DNA of 64,000 nucleotides. It comes from Pseudovibrio brasiliensis. Lineage in GTDB: Bacteria; Pseudomonadota; Alphaproteobacteria; Rhizobiales; Stappiaceae. The notes under the pieces are model-generated. The model worked only from the letters and a program-made list of their open reading frames with translations, had not been told where the DNA came from and made no database searches. Numbering within the stretch: the first letter of the stretch is position 1; each line of letters opens with the position of its first letter. The position numbers were made by a program, and so were the translations under genes. The stretch lies in assembly GCF_018282095.1 (NCBI RefSeq), contig NZ_CP074126.1, positions 3,142,341-3,206,340 on the forward strand, read 5' to 3'. Of this stretch, positions 27,530 to 37,252 are shown in pieces.

Positions 27530-28081
27530 TTATGATCGACTTGTAACGCTCTGAATTAACTCTGTAATTTCACGTAGTGTTGGTTTTCTTCCACGGACGA
27601 GGCTGGTGAAAAACACAAAACCGAGCAGTTGGTCGATGCTCGTCTCCATAGATGCGGTGGTGTTCCAGTAGACGAATATCTGTCTGAAGTGGGTGCGCTG
27701 CTCACCTTCAATCAGAGTAAGTTCCTCCGATAACGAAGGTTCCGCCAGTAAGGTGAGCCAAGCGGTGCCCAAAGGCGTATCATGGAGGGCTGTCAGAATG
27801 CCAGTGACTGCTTCCAGCAGATCGTTCTGAAAAGACGACATGCCCGGATAGACTGGTGGCACTTGCCGGAACCCGTAGCGCAAGGCTTCAAGCGCCAAAG
27901 TTGCTTTGTTGGGCCAGCGACGGTAGAGGGCCTGCTTGGATGTGCCGGTCAGCTCTGCAATCTGTTGAGTGGATGTGCCGTGATAGCCGTTTTTTGCCAG
28001 AGTGTTGAGCGTGGTGCTGAGGATCTGGCGTGTGAGCTCTGTGTTTTGCGGTCGGCCTCGCTTCGTGCTTTGCTCTGGCAT
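27530..28081 (-). CDS. TetR/AcrR family transcriptional regulator
   Basis: A 183-residue repressor-type protein. The N-terminal HTH is typical: LNTLAKNGYHGTSTQQIAEL, TGTSKQALYRRWPNKATL, and a divergent ligand-binding C terminus (TetR_C-like). The start overlaps the GlxA-like gene's stop by one base (TGATG), so the two are translationally coupled. It may regulate the nearby MFS efflux gene at 29128. Confidence 0.88.
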   Translation of the reverse strand: MPEQSTKRGRPQNTELTRQILSTTLNTLAKNGYHGTSTQQIAELTGTSKQALYRRWPNKATLALEALRYGFRQVPPVYPGMSSFQNDLLEAVTGILTALHDTPLGTAWLTLLAEPSLSEELTLIEGEQRTHFRQIFVYWNTTASMETSIDQLLGFVFFTSLVRGRKPTLREITELIQSVTSRS

Positions 28082-29046
28082 CAGGAGAACCTTTCCACGT
28101 ACTCAGAGGGCGTAATGCCGAAGTTGCGTTGGAAGGCCCGGCGCAGGTTCTGGATGTGTCCGAAGCCGGAAAGGTGAGCGGCTTGTTTGATAGAGCTGCG
28201 TTTGAGGAGAGCAGTTCTGGCAAGGTCCAGTCGCAACCGTTCCACGAACTGCGCGGGAGTGGCGCCAATATCTTCTTTCAGGCGACGATGTAGGGTGCGG
28301 GTTGAGACGCCAGCGGATTGTGCCATTTTCTCGATGGTCCAGTCCGCTTCTGGTTCTGATAGGATGATCTCTGAGAGCTTGGCGATGTTGGACTGTCCGG
28401 CGGCTTGCAGGGAGAGAGCGGAGGAGAACTGAGCCTGTCCGCCATTGCGGCGCAGATAGACCACTAGCTCCTGCGCTGTTTTCAGCGAGATGGCAGAGCC
28501 GAGGTCTTGTTCTATGAGATGCAGGGTCAGGTCGATGCCTGCTGTGACGCCTGCTGAGGTGTAGATGTTGCCGGAGTTGACGAAGAGCTGATTGAGTTGC
28601 CAGTCCACATTCGGAAACTCAGATTGTGCCGTGGACGCGCGGCTCCAGTGGGTGCTGGCTTGCTTGCCTTCCAGAATGCCAGAGTCTGCCAGAATGAGTG
28701 CGCCCGAACAGATAGAGATGATGCGCTCTCCGTTTGTTCTTGCAGCAGCTTCTTTCAGGAGTGGGCGGAGGGTGCTACTGCCCAACTCTTTATCAATGCG
28801 GCCACCGGGGATGAGGAGGTCTGCGGCTGGGTTCCAATCGGCAAACGTTCCATCAACTGCAATCTTGATCCCGGGCTGCGTTTCTATAGGCTGTCCGTCA
28901 GCGGAAAGAATCCTGAGTTTATAATTGGGGCGATAACTGTCCGCCGTCCAGAAAGCCTGCATAGGGCCCGCCAGATCCAGAAGGTTAATACCGTGATACA
29001 CGAGTGCATCAATATGACGATGTTGCTCGAGTTGCGTGTTTGGCAT
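28081..29046 (-). CDS. GlxA family AraC-type regulator (DJ-1/PfpI + HTH)
   Basis: A regulator of about 321 residues. The N-terminal DJ-1/PfpI-like domain carries HGINLLDLAGPMQAFW and ISICSGALILADSG (Cys in the nucleophile-elbow position). The C-terminal AraC domain has IEKMAQSAGVSTRTLHRRLK and GFGHIQNLRRAFQRNFG followed by PSEYVERFS. Members sense small molecules and activate adjacent catabolic or efflux genes. ATG 29046 is assumed, with a TTG at 29076 possible. It is divergent from the MFS gene, 80 bases away. Confidence 0.9.
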   Translation of the reverse strand: MPNTQLEQHRHIDALVYHGINLLDLAGPMQAFWTADSYRPNYKLRILSADGQPIETQPGIKIAVDGTFADWNPAADLLIPGGRIDKELGSSTLRPLLKEAAARTNGERIISICSGALILADSGILEGKQASTHWSRASTAQSEFPNVDWQLNQLFVNSGNIYTSAGVTAGIDLTLHLIEQDLGSAISLKTAQELVVYLRRNGGQAQFSSALSLQAAGQSNIAKLSEIILSEPEADWTIEKMAQSAGVSTRTLHRRLKEDIGATPAQFVERLRLDLARTALLKRSSIKQAAHLSGFGHIQNLRRAFQRNFGITPSEYVERFS

Positions 29047-29127
29047 GATTTGAAGCTTGAATGTCCTAACTGCCAATTGTTGTAGGCGGTATTCTCAAGG
29101 CCGTCAAAGTTTCTTCGAGGAATTAAT

Positions 29128-30345
29128 ATGGAACTTTCTGAGGTGGCGGAGCAGGGGGCATCGTACAGAGCCCGCAACTTTCCGCTCATTTTGATTGCAA
29201 CGGCAATCCTTTCCATGCAGATGCCAATTCTGATTGCGATCAGCGCGCTTGCTGGCTCTTATCTTGCGCCGCATCCCACCATGGCGACTGTGCCACTGGC
29301 ACTGCAGATGTTTGGCAACTTCCTGTTTGCCACACCGATCTCGCTGTTTATGGGGCGCTATGGTCGGCAGAAAGGCATCTTGCTGGGGGTAGGCTTAAGC
29401 ATTGTTGGATCGCTGCTGTGTGTTTATGCGCTCTATGCCAATCAGTTTGTTGTTTTGCTGGCCGGTCATGTTCTGCTGGGTATTGCGACCGCGGCTTATA
29501 CCTTCATGCGTTTTGCTGCGTCTGATAGTGCCAATGAGAAGTGGAAGCCCATGGCGATTTCTCTGAGCATGTCCATGGGGCTGCTCTCAGCTTTGCTGGG
29601 GCCAAGCCTTGTTGGTGTTGTGAAGGATGTTGGCGGCGTTATTCCGTTTGTTGGCAGCTATTTGGCCTTGGCAGGTGTTGCTGTGGTTGGTGCACTACCT
29701 GTGCTGGGTTTACGTTTGCCGCCGGTATTGAAGAACTCTGGTCAAAGCAAAGGGTTTGTGGAGTCGCTGAAAGTGTTGCGGCGGCCTGCGGTTTGGAGTG
29801 CTACGGCGTGTGCTGGGCTATCCTTTGGCTTTATGACTATGCAGATGTCTCCTACACCACTTGCAATGGAGTACTGTGGTTTCTCCGTTGGGCAATCTAG
29901 CGATGTGATCCGCTGGCACTTGGTGGCCATGTTCGGACCGAGCTTTGTGACTGGCTATATCATCCGCCGGATCGGAACGACCTCCGTGATGGTGTTGGGT
30001 CTGCTGATGTTGGCCGCAGCTGGTGTGATTGGTGCGCTCAGCGTTGAACTGTGGGCATTCTATGTGGCCTTGATCCTGCTCGGTATTGGTTGGAACTTCG
30101 GGTTTATTGGGGCGACATCTCGCTTGGTTGAAGTTGTGGCTCCGGAAGATGCGCCTCTTGCGCAAGGCGCCAATGACTCTGTGGTGGCATTGGTCTCTGC
30201 GATCTCTGCTCTTTCTACTGGTATCTTGTACAGCACGGTTGGCTGGGCAGGGCTTTCAATCTCAGCCCTTCCGCTCTTGTTGGCACTGGCTTTGTGGCTT
30301 GTGGTGGCTGGTGTTCGCGGCAGGCAACTGGAGTATGTCTCCTGA
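29128..30345 (+). CDS. MFS transporter
   Basis: A 405-residue 12-helix carrier with GRYGRQKGILLG after helix 2 and an amphipathic N terminus. Its divergent position beside a GlxA-type and a TetR-type regulator suggests regulated export of a toxic or signalling compound, but no substrate is visible. GAGGAATTAAT precedes ATG 29128. A terminator follows at 30391. Confidence 0.88.
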   Translation: MELSEVAEQGASYRARNFPLILIATAILSMQMPILIAISALAGSYLAPHPTMATVPLALQMFGNFLFATPISLFMGRYGRQKGILLGVGLSIVGSLLCVYALYANQFVVLLAGHVLLGIATAAYTFMRFAASDSANEKWKPMAISLSMSMGLLSALLGPSLVGVVKDVGGVIPFVGSYLALAGVAVVGALPVLGLRLPPVLKNSGQSKGFVESLKVLRRPAVWSATACAGLSFGFMTMQMSPTPLAMEYCGFSVGQSSDVIRWHLVAMFGPSFVTGYIIRRIGTTSVMVLGLLMLAAAGVIGALSVELWAFYVALILLGIGWNFGFIGATSRLVEVVAPEDAPLAQGANDSVVALVSAISALSTGILYSTVGWAGLSISALPLLLALALWLVVAGVRGRQLEYVS

Positions 30346-30390
30346 TAATCGGTACTAATTGGTTCCGTAATGATGAGAATATGAGGGATG

Positions 30391-30424
30391 AACAGCAGGG
30401 CAGTGATTGTTCTGCTGTTTTTTT
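30391..30424 (+). terminator. intrinsic terminator after the MFS gene
   Basis: AACAGCAG and CTGCTGTT form the stem, followed by a run of seven T residues. It lies 46 bases after the MFS stop and just before the gatC promoter region. Confidence 0.85.
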
Positions 30425-30491
30425 GTGTTTATAGCTCTTTGCCAGAGTTCGAGGCGGGCAGTCTTTTGCCCCCATAATTTCGGAGTGAAAC

Positions 30492-30779
30492 ATGTCGGTT
30501 GATCTGAACACCGTAAAACGTGTTGCCGGGCTGGCTCGCATCAAGGTTGATGACGAGCAGGCAGAGAAAATGACTGGTGAGCTGAACGCGATCCTTGGTT
30601 TCGTAGAGCAGCTGGACGAAGTGAACATTGAGGGCGTTGAGCCAATGACCTCTGTTGTTGAGCAGTCCATGAAGAAGCGCGCAGATGGCCAGACCGATGG
30701 CGGTTATGCGGACAAGGTTGTTTCCAACGCACCGGTACATGAAGACAACTTCTTCACCGTGCCTAAAGTTGTTGAATAA
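30492..30779 (+). CDS. gatC: glutamyl-tRNA(Gln)/aspartyl-tRNA(Asn) amidotransferase subunit C
   Basis: A 95-residue Gat[18 protein letters not shown], then [12 protein letters not shown] and VEPMTSVV, and the conserved C-terminal VPKVVE. GatC clamps the GatA-GatB complex, which converts misacylated Glu-tRNA(Gln) and/or Asp-tRNA(Asn). GGAG lies seven bases before the ATG. It forms an operon with gatA, 21 bases downstream. Confidence 0.96.
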   Translation: MSVDLNTVKRVAGLARIKVDDEQAEKMTGELNAILGFVEQLDEVNIEGVEPMTSVVEQSMKKRADGQTDGGYADKVVSNAPVHEDNFFTVPKVVE

Positions 30780-30800
30780 GCGCCCGATTTCACAAGGATA

Positions 30801-32288
30801 ATGACTGTGACTGATCTTACCAAACTGACGATCGCAGAGGCGCGCGACAAGCTTGCTGCCCGCGATTTTACCGCAACTGAACTGACTGAGAGCTATCTCG
30901 GTGCTATCGAGTCCGGCAATGAGGCGCTGAATGCGTATGTTGCTGTGACTGGTGATATTGCCCGTGAGCAGGCCAAAGCGTCTGACGCGAAAATCGCAGC
31001 TGGCGAAGCGCGTCCTCTGGAAGGTATTCCTCTCGGCATAAAAGACCTTTACGCGACCAAGGGTGTTCACACTCAGGCGTGTTCTCATATCCTCGATGGC
31101 TTCAAGCCTGAGTATGAGTCCACCGTGACGCAGAACCTGTTTGACGACGGTGCTGTGATGCTGGGTAAGCTGAACATGGATGAGTTCGCGATGGGCTCTT
31201 CCAACGAGACTTCCTTTTACGGCAATGTTGTAAACCCTTGGCGCCGCAATGGCACTGAGACTGCTCTGGTTCCTGGCGGTTCTTCTGGTGGTTCTGCTTC
31301 TGCGGTTGCTGCGCACCTTTGTGCAGCGGCAACAGCTTCTGACACCGGTGGTTCCATTCGTCAGCCTGCAGCGCTGACCGGTACTGTTGGCATCAAGCCA
31401 ACCTATGGCCGTTGCTCACGCTGGGGCATGGTCGCGTTTGCGTCTTCCCTCGATCAGGCTGGCCCGATTGGTCGTACTGTGCGTGACAACGCGATCCTGC
31501 TGAAGTCTATGGCTTCTGTTGATGCAAAAGACACCACTTCTGTTGATGCGCCTGTGCCGAACTATGAAGACTTCATCGGCAAGTCCATCAAGGGCATGAA
31601 GATCGGTATTCCGAAAGAGTACCACATGGATGGTATTCCAGCGGAGATTGAGGCGCTCTGGCAGCAGGGCATTGCATGGCTGAAGGAAGCTGGCGCTGAG
31701 ATCGTCGAGATTTCTCTGCCGCACACCAAGTACGCTCTGCCTGCATACTACATCGTGGCACCAGCGGAAGCGTCTTCCAACCTGGCGCGTTACGATGGTG
31801 TTCGCTACGGTCTGCGTGTACCGGGCAACGACATTGTAGAGATGTATGAAAATACTCGTGCAGCTGGCTTCGGTGATGAAGTGAAGCGCCGCGTGATGAT
31901 CGGCACCTACGTTCTGTCCGCAGGTTATTACGATGCGTACTACCTGAAAGCGCAGAAGGTTCGTACCCTGATTAAGCAGGACTTTGACAATGCATGGGCG
32001 GACGGTGTGGATGCAATCCTGACACCAACCACGCCGGATGCAGCGTTTGCGCCGGGTGAGATCACTGATCCAGTGACCATGTACATGAATGACGTGTTCA
32101 CCGTGACCGCTAACATGGCTGGCGTACCAGGCATGTCCATCCCAGCTGGCCTCAACAAAGATGGCCTGCCACTGGGCCTACAGCTGATCGGTAAGCCATT
32201 TGACGAAGGCACCCTGTTCCAGGTTGGTGAAGTTGTCGAACAGGCCGCTGGCCGTTTCGAGCCTTCTGCCAACTGGTGGAGCAAGTAA
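30801..32288 (+). CDS. gatA: glutamyl-tRNA(Gln)/aspartyl-tRNA(Asn) amidotransferase subunit A
   Basis: A 495-residue amidase-signature enzyme that supplies ammonia from glutamine. The Ser-cisSer-Lys triad is visible: Lys in [14 protein letters not shown], the cis-Ser in [14 protein letters not shown], and the nucleophile Ser in [19 protein letters not shown] precedes ATG 30801. gatB is not adjacent but at 41797, a split arrangement seen in many alphaproteobacteria. Confidence 0.97.
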   Translation: MTVTDLTKLTIAEARDKLAARDFTATELTESYLGAIESGNEALNAYVAVTGDIAREQAKASDAKIAAGEARPLEGIPLGIKDLYATKGVHTQACSHILDGFKPEYESTVTQNLFDDGAVMLGKLNMDEFAMGSSNETSFYGNVVNPWRRNGTETALVPGGSSGGSASAVAAHLCAAATASDTGGSIRQPAALTGTVGIKPTYGRCSRWGMVAFASSLDQAGPIGRTVRDNAILLKSMASVDAKDTTSVDAPVPNYEDFIGKSIKGMKIGIPKEYHMDGIPAEIEALWQQGIAWLKEAGAEIVEISLPHTKYALPAYYIVAPAEASSNLARYDGVRYGLRVPGNDIVEMYENTRAAGFGDEVKRRVMIGTYVLSAGYYDAYYLKAQKVRTLIKQDFDNAWADGVDAILTPTTPDAAFAPGEITDPVTMYMNDVFTVTANMAGVPGMSIPAGLNKDGLPLGLQLIGKPFDEGTLFQVGEVVEQAAGRFEPSANWWSK

Positions 32289-32316
32289 GCCTCAGCGCTT
32301 GCTGCTATGAAATCAG

Positions 32317-32348
32317 AAAGGCCTCGGAGAGATCCGGGGCCTTTTTTT
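32317..32348 (+). terminator. intrinsic terminator after gatA
   Basis: AAAGGCCTCGG pairs with CCGGGGCCTTT (one mismatch region) and is followed by seven T residues. It may also serve the converging DUF2059 gene. Confidence 0.85.
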
Positions 32349-32373
32349 GTTGGAGGTGATCTGCTTAGCTGCT

Positions 32374-32859
32374 TTATTTGGGTGAAGCGTGTGCTTTCAT
32401 ATAGGCCGCCATCGCTGGCTGTGCTCTTTTGCCTGCTCTCATTCCACTTTTCACGCTAATCGTGACCAACTTTTGAATGAGCATTTCTTGTTTTTTCTGA
32501 AAGCGTCGGCCTTCTGGTGTTCTTAATAGCTCGAGAGCTTTTTGGAGCTCTTCAATCGTATAAGTCTCAAGTGAGAGAGTGCGAATTTCTTTCATTAGTT
32601 CAGGGAGTTCTTTTTTAAACTCACTGATGAAAATCTTTTCGATTGCCTGAAGGTGCTCATCACCCAACTTTACATTTCTGGCCTTAAATGACGCTTCAAT
32701 CTGGGTTCTGAAGCCTTCTCCTGACCGAACTAGTATTGCCTCTTCAGTTGAATCTGTGAGTTGGAACAGTTCCTCCAGCAAGGCTTCCTTTGTGGGCTCT
32801 TCTGCATTGGCCAAATTCAGAGAAAAAATGACAAAAAGTATTCCGAAAAGTAAGCGCAT
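32374..32859 (-). CDS. DUF2059 family exported protein
   Basis: A 161-residue protein with a signal peptide (LLFGILFVIFSLNLANA). The mature part is helical and charged and contains YTIEELQKALELLRTPEGRR, the recognisable DUF2059 core. Function is unknown. ATG 32859 has AGGA six bases upstream; the frame opens at 32877. Confidence 0.8.
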   Translation of the reverse strand: MRLLFGILFVIFSLNLANAEEPTKEALLEELFQLTDSTEEAILVRSGEGFRTQIEASFKARNVKLGDEHLQAIEKIFISEFKKELPELMKEIRTLSLETYTIEELQKALELLRTPEGRRFQKKQEMLIQKLVTISVKSGMRAGKRAQPAMAAYMKAHASPK

Positions 32860-32945
32860 TAGATTTCCTATAATCATGTTTGTTCAGTTACTGGTTGTGT
32901 AGTTTAGTCAAGTTCTACTAGGCAAGGGAAAATCGGGCTGTTTGT

Positions 32946-33419
32946 TCAAAGCGATAGCATTGGCCTCGCAATCATCAGCCAGACAATCCCAAGAATCGCG
33001 ATGAATGCTGGGAAGCCGCAGGCGAACCAGATGCGGTAGAGGGTGTGATAACGGGGTGGTAAGGGTGTGTTGGTCTCGACTGCTGTTGCGGCGAGGTTTC
33101 GGAGTTGGATTTGTATCCAGACCACTGGCAGCCAGAATGCGCCAATAAGCACGTAAAGTGCCAGTGAGAGCAGGATCCAGCCCTCGGTTAGTGGCCAGCC
33201 AACGTCTTTTGCCAGCAGATAACCGGTGATGGGTTGAACGATCACAGCTGTGGCCGTGAAGAGCGTGTCGGCAATAACAACCGTTCCAGCTGTGTGGGCG
33301 ATTGCGGCGGTATTCAGCGTTCTGGCGGCGATTACCATGAAGAACGCAATGCCTGCTCCTGTTCCGATGAGAACACATGCACCGATGATGTGCAGGAATT
33401 TGAGGAACTCGTAGGTCAT
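32946..33419 (-). CDS. DUF2269 family integral membrane protein
   Basis: A 157-residue protein with four to five membrane segments, beginning MTYEFLKFLHIIGACVLIGT. This is the DUF2269 pattern (HxxxA heme-binding-like His in the first helix). It starts inside the last codon of the SDR-DoxX gene (ATGA overlap), so expression is tightly coupled. Function is unknown; the association with a DoxX-like domain suggests a redox role at the inner membrane. Confidence 0.82.
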   Translation of the reverse strand: MTYEFLKFLHIIGACVLIGTGAGIAFFMVIAARTLNTAAIAHTAGTVVIADTLFTATAVIVQPITGYLLAKDVGWPLTEGWILLSLALYVLIGAFWLPVVWIQIQLRNLAATAVETNTPLPPRYHTLYRIWFACGFPAFIAILGIVWLMIARPMLSL

Positions 33420-34720
33420 CTTTCCTCCATCAGCAGAATGGGAAAGAGGGCAAGGATCATGGTGGGGATCGTTTTCACATAAGGGCCAAGCGGATCAGCC
33501 CAGAGGTCCGTTGCCCATATTGTTCCGGCCCCTAGATAACTGAGTGTCACACCAATCATACCTAGGCAGGCGAAGCGGGTGTGCTTTCGGAACAGGATCA
33601 AGGTTCCGAGGGTGATATCAGCCAGACTGCCACCTAAAACGAAAAGCAGGGCGAGCGTTGGCGGGAAGCCTCTTTCAAGCAGGACACTTTGTGCCTCATT
33701 GAGTTGGATGCCTCCGATGATACCGGAAGCAAGCCAGAATAAAGAGAGGCAGGCGATGGTCAGTGGGAGCAGGAGATAGAGCCTTGCGAACCAACGCTCC
33801 TGAGTGGAGCCGGGTAGATCGGCAAGTGTTTTCTGAAGTGTTTTACAGGTGAAGCCACTAGCTTCTTTCCAGTTTGATGTGTCGGCGCAAATGCCCTCCC
33901 GTAGTGTTTCAATGGAGGTGCTGCGCAGTGGGGAGCGCCAGCCGAGGTGGCCGAGCATGTCCGCCAGTTTGCTTGTCACTGTCAAAAGCCAGTTTGGCGT
34001 TCTTATGGAGTAGCGCCATTCCGGGAAACCTTGCCAGCTTCTTATTGCTTCTGTGAGTTGCCAGAAGCTTTGCGGTGTTTCTTCCGCGAGGTCTGCCGTT
34101 GTGCCTTCGGGGATGTTGCCAAGGGCGCACTGGGTGACGGCTTTGGCCAAGTCATCCAGTGAGATGCACTGGATTTGACTATCGGGAAACACTTTAAAAC
34201 CAATCAGCGGCATCGCGCTTGCAGCTCGCAAGAGGGCCGTGCCGCCATAGGCTTGTGGGCCGATGACGAGGGCAGGGCGCAGAATGAATGCCTGGGGGAG
34301 ATGCTTCTGGATCAGAGCATCCCCTTTTGCTTTGGTGCGGAAGAATTGGGTGGAAGCCTTGGGGCTCACACCTGCAGCGGAGATTTGGATGAAGCGTTTA
34401 TCTGTGTCTTTTAACGCCTCACAAATCCGCTCGATCGCCTGAATATGGATTGCCTCCAGATTGTCTTTCGCAGAATCCTGAAGAGCGCCGGAAGCGTTAA
34501 TGATGATGTCTGCACTTTGGAAAATCTCTGGCCACTCTTCGGTGGTGGCATTGGCAATGTCGAGGATGTGCCACGGGATGTCCGGGAAGGTTTGGTGTGC
34601 TGCAGATCGTGATCGACCAGCGCCAGTGATGCGAAATCCTGCTGCTTGAAGGTGTTTGACGCAGGCTGCTCCGATGAAGCCGTAGGCGCCGAGGACGACT
34701 GCTGATTTTCGGGTGGTCAT
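33416..34720 (-). CDS. SDR-type NAD(P)-binding protein fused to a DoxX-like membrane domain
   Basis: A 434-residue fusion. The first ~290 residues form an atypical short-chain dehydrogenase/NmrA-like Rossmann domain, starting AVVLGAYGFIGAACVKHLQA, with the divergent active region FIQISAAGVSP. The C-terminal ~130 residues contain four hydrophobic helices (from LYLLLPLTIACLSLFWLASG) that fit the DoxX-like family. The combination is known in alphaproteobacteria but its substrate is not. It is the first gene of a two-gene operon with DUF2269 and diverges from the isochorismatase gene across an operator palindrome. Confidence 0.85.
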   Translation of the reverse strand: MTTRKSAVVLGAYGFIGAACVKHLQAAGFRITGAGRSRSAAHQTFPDIPWHILDIANATTEEWPEIFQSADIIINASGALQDSAKDNLEAIHIQAIERICEALKDTDKRFIQISAAGVSPKASTQFFRTKAKGDALIQKHLPQAFILRPALVIGPQAYGGTALLRAASAMPLIGFKVFPDSQIQCISLDDLAKAVTQCALGNIPEGTTADLAEETPQSFWQLTEAIRSWQGFPEWRYSIRTPNWLLTVTSKLADMLGHLGWRSPLRSTSIETLREGICADTSNWKEASGFTCKTLQKTLADLPGSTQERWFARLYLLLPLTIACLSLFWLASGIIGGIQLNEAQSVLLERGFPPTLALLFVLGGSLADITLGTLILFRKHTRFACLGMIGVTLSYLGAGTIWATDLWADPLGPYVKTIPTMILALFPILLMEER

Positions 34721-34806
34721 GAAAGAACTTTAAATAAATGAAAAAGAGACTCACACATTACACGGGCAACCTAGCACGAGCATTTGCAGCGCGCTTACAT
34801 CTAATT

Positions 34807-34823
34807 TGTCAACTTAGTTGACA
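34807..34823. promoter_or_regulatory. perfect operator-like palindrome TGTCAAC-TTA-GTTGACA
   Basis: Seven-base arms are perfectly inverted around a 3-base spacer. It lies in the 193-base divergent promoter region between the SDR-DoxX operon and the isochorismatase gene, the expected place for a shared repressor operator. No regulator gene is adjacent. Confidence 0.5.
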
Positions 34824-34913
34824 GAATCGGTGTTGGGTGGTTTGGTGAGGGTATGGAAGAGCGAGCGTTTGAGCGATGTCGCGGACTGGCTCAAACGTAA
34901 TTTGGAGGCGTGA

Positions 34914-35591
34914 ATGAGTGTTTGGAGTGCGGTTGGGCTTGTGGTTCTGGTGCTTGTGGTGGGGCTTGGCTACACCGTGCAGCGTTTGGTGCGTCTGCAG
35001 GGACCGACAAAAGGAGAGATTATTGATCGGTCTATCTGTGATCAGACAGCCTTGCTGGTAATTGATGTGCAGGAGGATTTTACCAAAAATACAAGGAAGC
35101 GCAGGTGGCCAACCGGATATGTGGAGGAACGGATTGGTCGGATAAACAGGCTTGCGGACGAGGCGCAGCGTCGCGGTGAGCCGGTGATTGCGGTGCGCCA
35201 CATTCATAAAGGGGTTGTGGTCAATTTCCTGGCAAAATTAATGATGGAGGGGCTTGGGACTAATGGTTCTGACGGGCTCGGCCTGGATAAGCGGCTTACC
35301 ATCCACTCTGACATGGATATCGTGAAGCATATCGGGGATACATTTTCCAACTGGGAGCTGGACAAGGCACTTGCTGCTCGCAAAGTTGGCACTCTCAAAA
35401 TTGTCGGGTTGGATGGTTGTCACTGCGTAAGGAGTACGGCGCTTGGGGCGCTGAACCGTGGGTATGAGGTAGAGCTGGTGGAGGATGCTGTGCTCTCCAT
35501 TGATCCGAAGGCCTGGGAAGGTTGCCGGACAGAGCTGGCTGAAAAGGGTGTGTGGATGGTGAAGCCTGCGGAGCTTGCTGAGATCCACTGA
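34914..35591 (+). CDS. isochorismatase-like cysteine hydrolase with N-terminal membrane anchor
   Basis: A 225-residue protein. Residues 5-22 are one hydrophobic segment (AVGLVVLVLVVGLGY), so the enzyme is probably membrane-anchored, unusual for the family. The isochorismatase-like domain has the catalytic Asp in LLVIDVQEDF and the Cys in IVGLDGCHCVRSTALGAL. The substrate (amide such as nicotinamide or isochorismate) cannot be told. GGAGG precedes ATG 34914 by about five bases. Confidence 0.85.
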   Translation: MSVWSAVGLVVLVLVVGLGYTVQRLVRLQGPTKGEIIDRSICDQTALLVIDVQEDFTKNTRKRRWPTGYVEERIGRINRLADEAQRRGEPVIAVRHIHKGVVVNFLAKLMMEGLGTNGSDGLGLDKRLTIHSDMDIVKHIGDTFSNWELDKALAARKVGTLKIVGLDGCHCVRSTALGALNRGYEVELVEDAVLSIDPKAWEGCRTELAEKGVWMVKPAELAEIH

Positions 35592-35682
35592 CACAGTTTT
35601 AAGAGATATGCTGTAGGTCTCTGATTTATCTTCATTGTGCCTGTTGCACATTATTAACATGCGCACTACATGTGCTCTGGAA

Positions 35683-35709
35683 AAGTCTGCGTCCCGCGCA
35701 GGCTTTTTT
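35683..35709 (+). terminator. intrinsic terminator after the isochorismatase gene
   Basis: AAGTCTGCG pairs with CGCAGGCTT around a TCCCG loop, and six T residues follow. It is about 90 bases after the stop codon. Confidence 0.7.
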
Positions 35710-35944
35710 GTTTGCTTATCCAAGCGGTAAGTTCGGTTGTGGATGAATGCGGATGGGCAGAATGCTGGTATATTATGCTGCCTACTAGATATTGAGTGTT
35801 TTGCCGTTTCAAGACATAGTGCCTCAAAATATACACATTTGCCTTGGGGATTAATGCGGGAAAGGCTGTGGGTATATTGTTTAGATTGCTGCGTAATGTG
35901 CTATGGGTCTGTCTCCCAACAATAAAAGAGCAAACAGGAATAGC

Positions 35945-37159
35945 ATGGCAGACGTTGAGTGCATCGTAATCGGTGCAGGAGTTGTAGGCTTGAGCGCGGC
36001 ATATGAACTGGCGCGCAGGGGACGGGAAGTTATTGTGCTGGAACAGCATGAGATCATCGGCTCCGAAATCAGTGCCCGTAACTCTGAAGTTGTCCATGCC
36101 GGGATTTACTATCCAAAAGATTCATTGAAATCAAAAGCTTGTGTGCAGGGTAAGGAGATGCTCTATTCCTTCTGTGAGGAATATGGCGTGCCTTACAAGC
36201 GTGTTGGCAAGCTGATTGTAGCCACTGATGAAAGTCAGGTTTCCATGTTGGATGGCATTCGCGCACGCGCTGCCGCCAATGGTGTTGAAGATCTTTTGAT
36301 GCTCAATGAAGCGCAGGCGCAGGGCTTTGAGCCGCATCTTGCATGTAAGGGCGCCCTGTTTTCTCCTTCCACAGGCATTGTGGATAGTCATGCGTACATG
36401 ATGGCCCTTCAGGGTGGATTAGAAGCGCATGGCGGGCTTGTTGTTGTTGGGACAGAAGTCACTCAGATTGAAACCGGAATGCGCCCAAGTGAATTGATGG
36501 GCGCCGACATTCTGGTGGAAGAAGATCTGGAAGCGGCTGATGAGCATCTGGATGACGAAGAGCACGAGGAGTTTGCTGCCAAGAACTTCAAAGGCGAGGG
36601 CTTCACTGTTCTCATGAAGGATGGTTATGCGATCACCTGCCACGAGCTGGTTATTGCAGCGGGTCTGCACTCCAACAAGATGCTCTCCAAGCTGGCTGGG
36701 CACATGCGCCGTGAAGTGCCGAAGCTCTACTACGCCAAAGGCAACTATTTCAGTCTTCCGGGCGATGCGCCGTTCTCTCACCTTATCTACCCAGTGCCGG
36801 AGCCGGGCGGACTTGGTGTTCACCTGACGCTCGATATGGGCAATCAGGCGCGGTTTGGCCCTGATGTGGAGTGGATTGACGAGATCGACTATGAAGTGAA
36901 TGAAGCGCGCAGTGAGCGGTTCTATTCTGAAATCCGCAAGTACTACCCGGATCTGGCGGATGGCAGTTTGCAGGCAGACTATTCCGGCATTCGCCCGAAG
37001 CTGGTGCCAGCTGGTGCAGACGCGGCTGATTTTGCGATCTGGGGTGAAGAGACCCACGGGATTCCGGGCCTGCTGGCCTATATGGGTATTGAAAGCCCGG
37101 GCCTGACCAGCTCTCTGGCTTTGGGTTCCATGGGCGCTGATCGTCTGATCGGCGCGTAA
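35945..37159 (+). CDS. FAD-dependent oxidoreductase, L-2-hydroxyglutarate oxidase-like
   Basis: A 404-residue DAO-family flavoprotein. The ADP-binding motif is IVIGAGVVGLSAAYELARRG at the N terminus, followed by SEISARNSEVVHAGIYYP, which resembles LhgO/L2HGDH enzymes. LhgO-type enzymes oxidise L-2-hydroxyglutarate to 2-oxoglutarate and pass electrons to the quinone pool. An acidic insertion (residues ~190-225) is unusual. ATG 35945 has AGGA six bases upstream; the frame extends to 35903. Confidence 0.86.
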   Translation: MADVECIVIGAGVVGLSAAYELARRGREVIVLEQHEIIGSEISARNSEVVHAGIYYPKDSLKSKACVQGKEMLYSFCEEYGVPYKRVGKLIVATDESQVSMLDGIRARAAANGVEDLLMLNEAQAQGFEPHLACKGALFSPSTGIVDSHAYMMALQGGLEAHGGLVVVGTEVTQIETGMRPSELMGADILVEEDLEAADEHLDDEEHEEFAAKNFKGEGFTVLMKDGYAITCHELVIAAGLHSNKMLSKLAGHMRREVPKLYYAKGNYFSLPGDAPFSHLIYPVPEPGGLGVHLTLDMGNQARFGPDVEWIDEIDYEVNEARSERFYSEIRKYYPDLADGSLQADYSGIRPKLVPAGADAADFAIWGEETHGIPGLLAYMGIESPGLTSSLALGSMGADRLIGA

Positions 37160-37252
37160 TCCATTCCTTATAATCCTCTCGAAAATGCTAGGGAAATATA
37201 GGCGTTCCCTGCCTTAAACTGCTCTTTTGATGTGTGGAAGAGCAGGTGCCCT

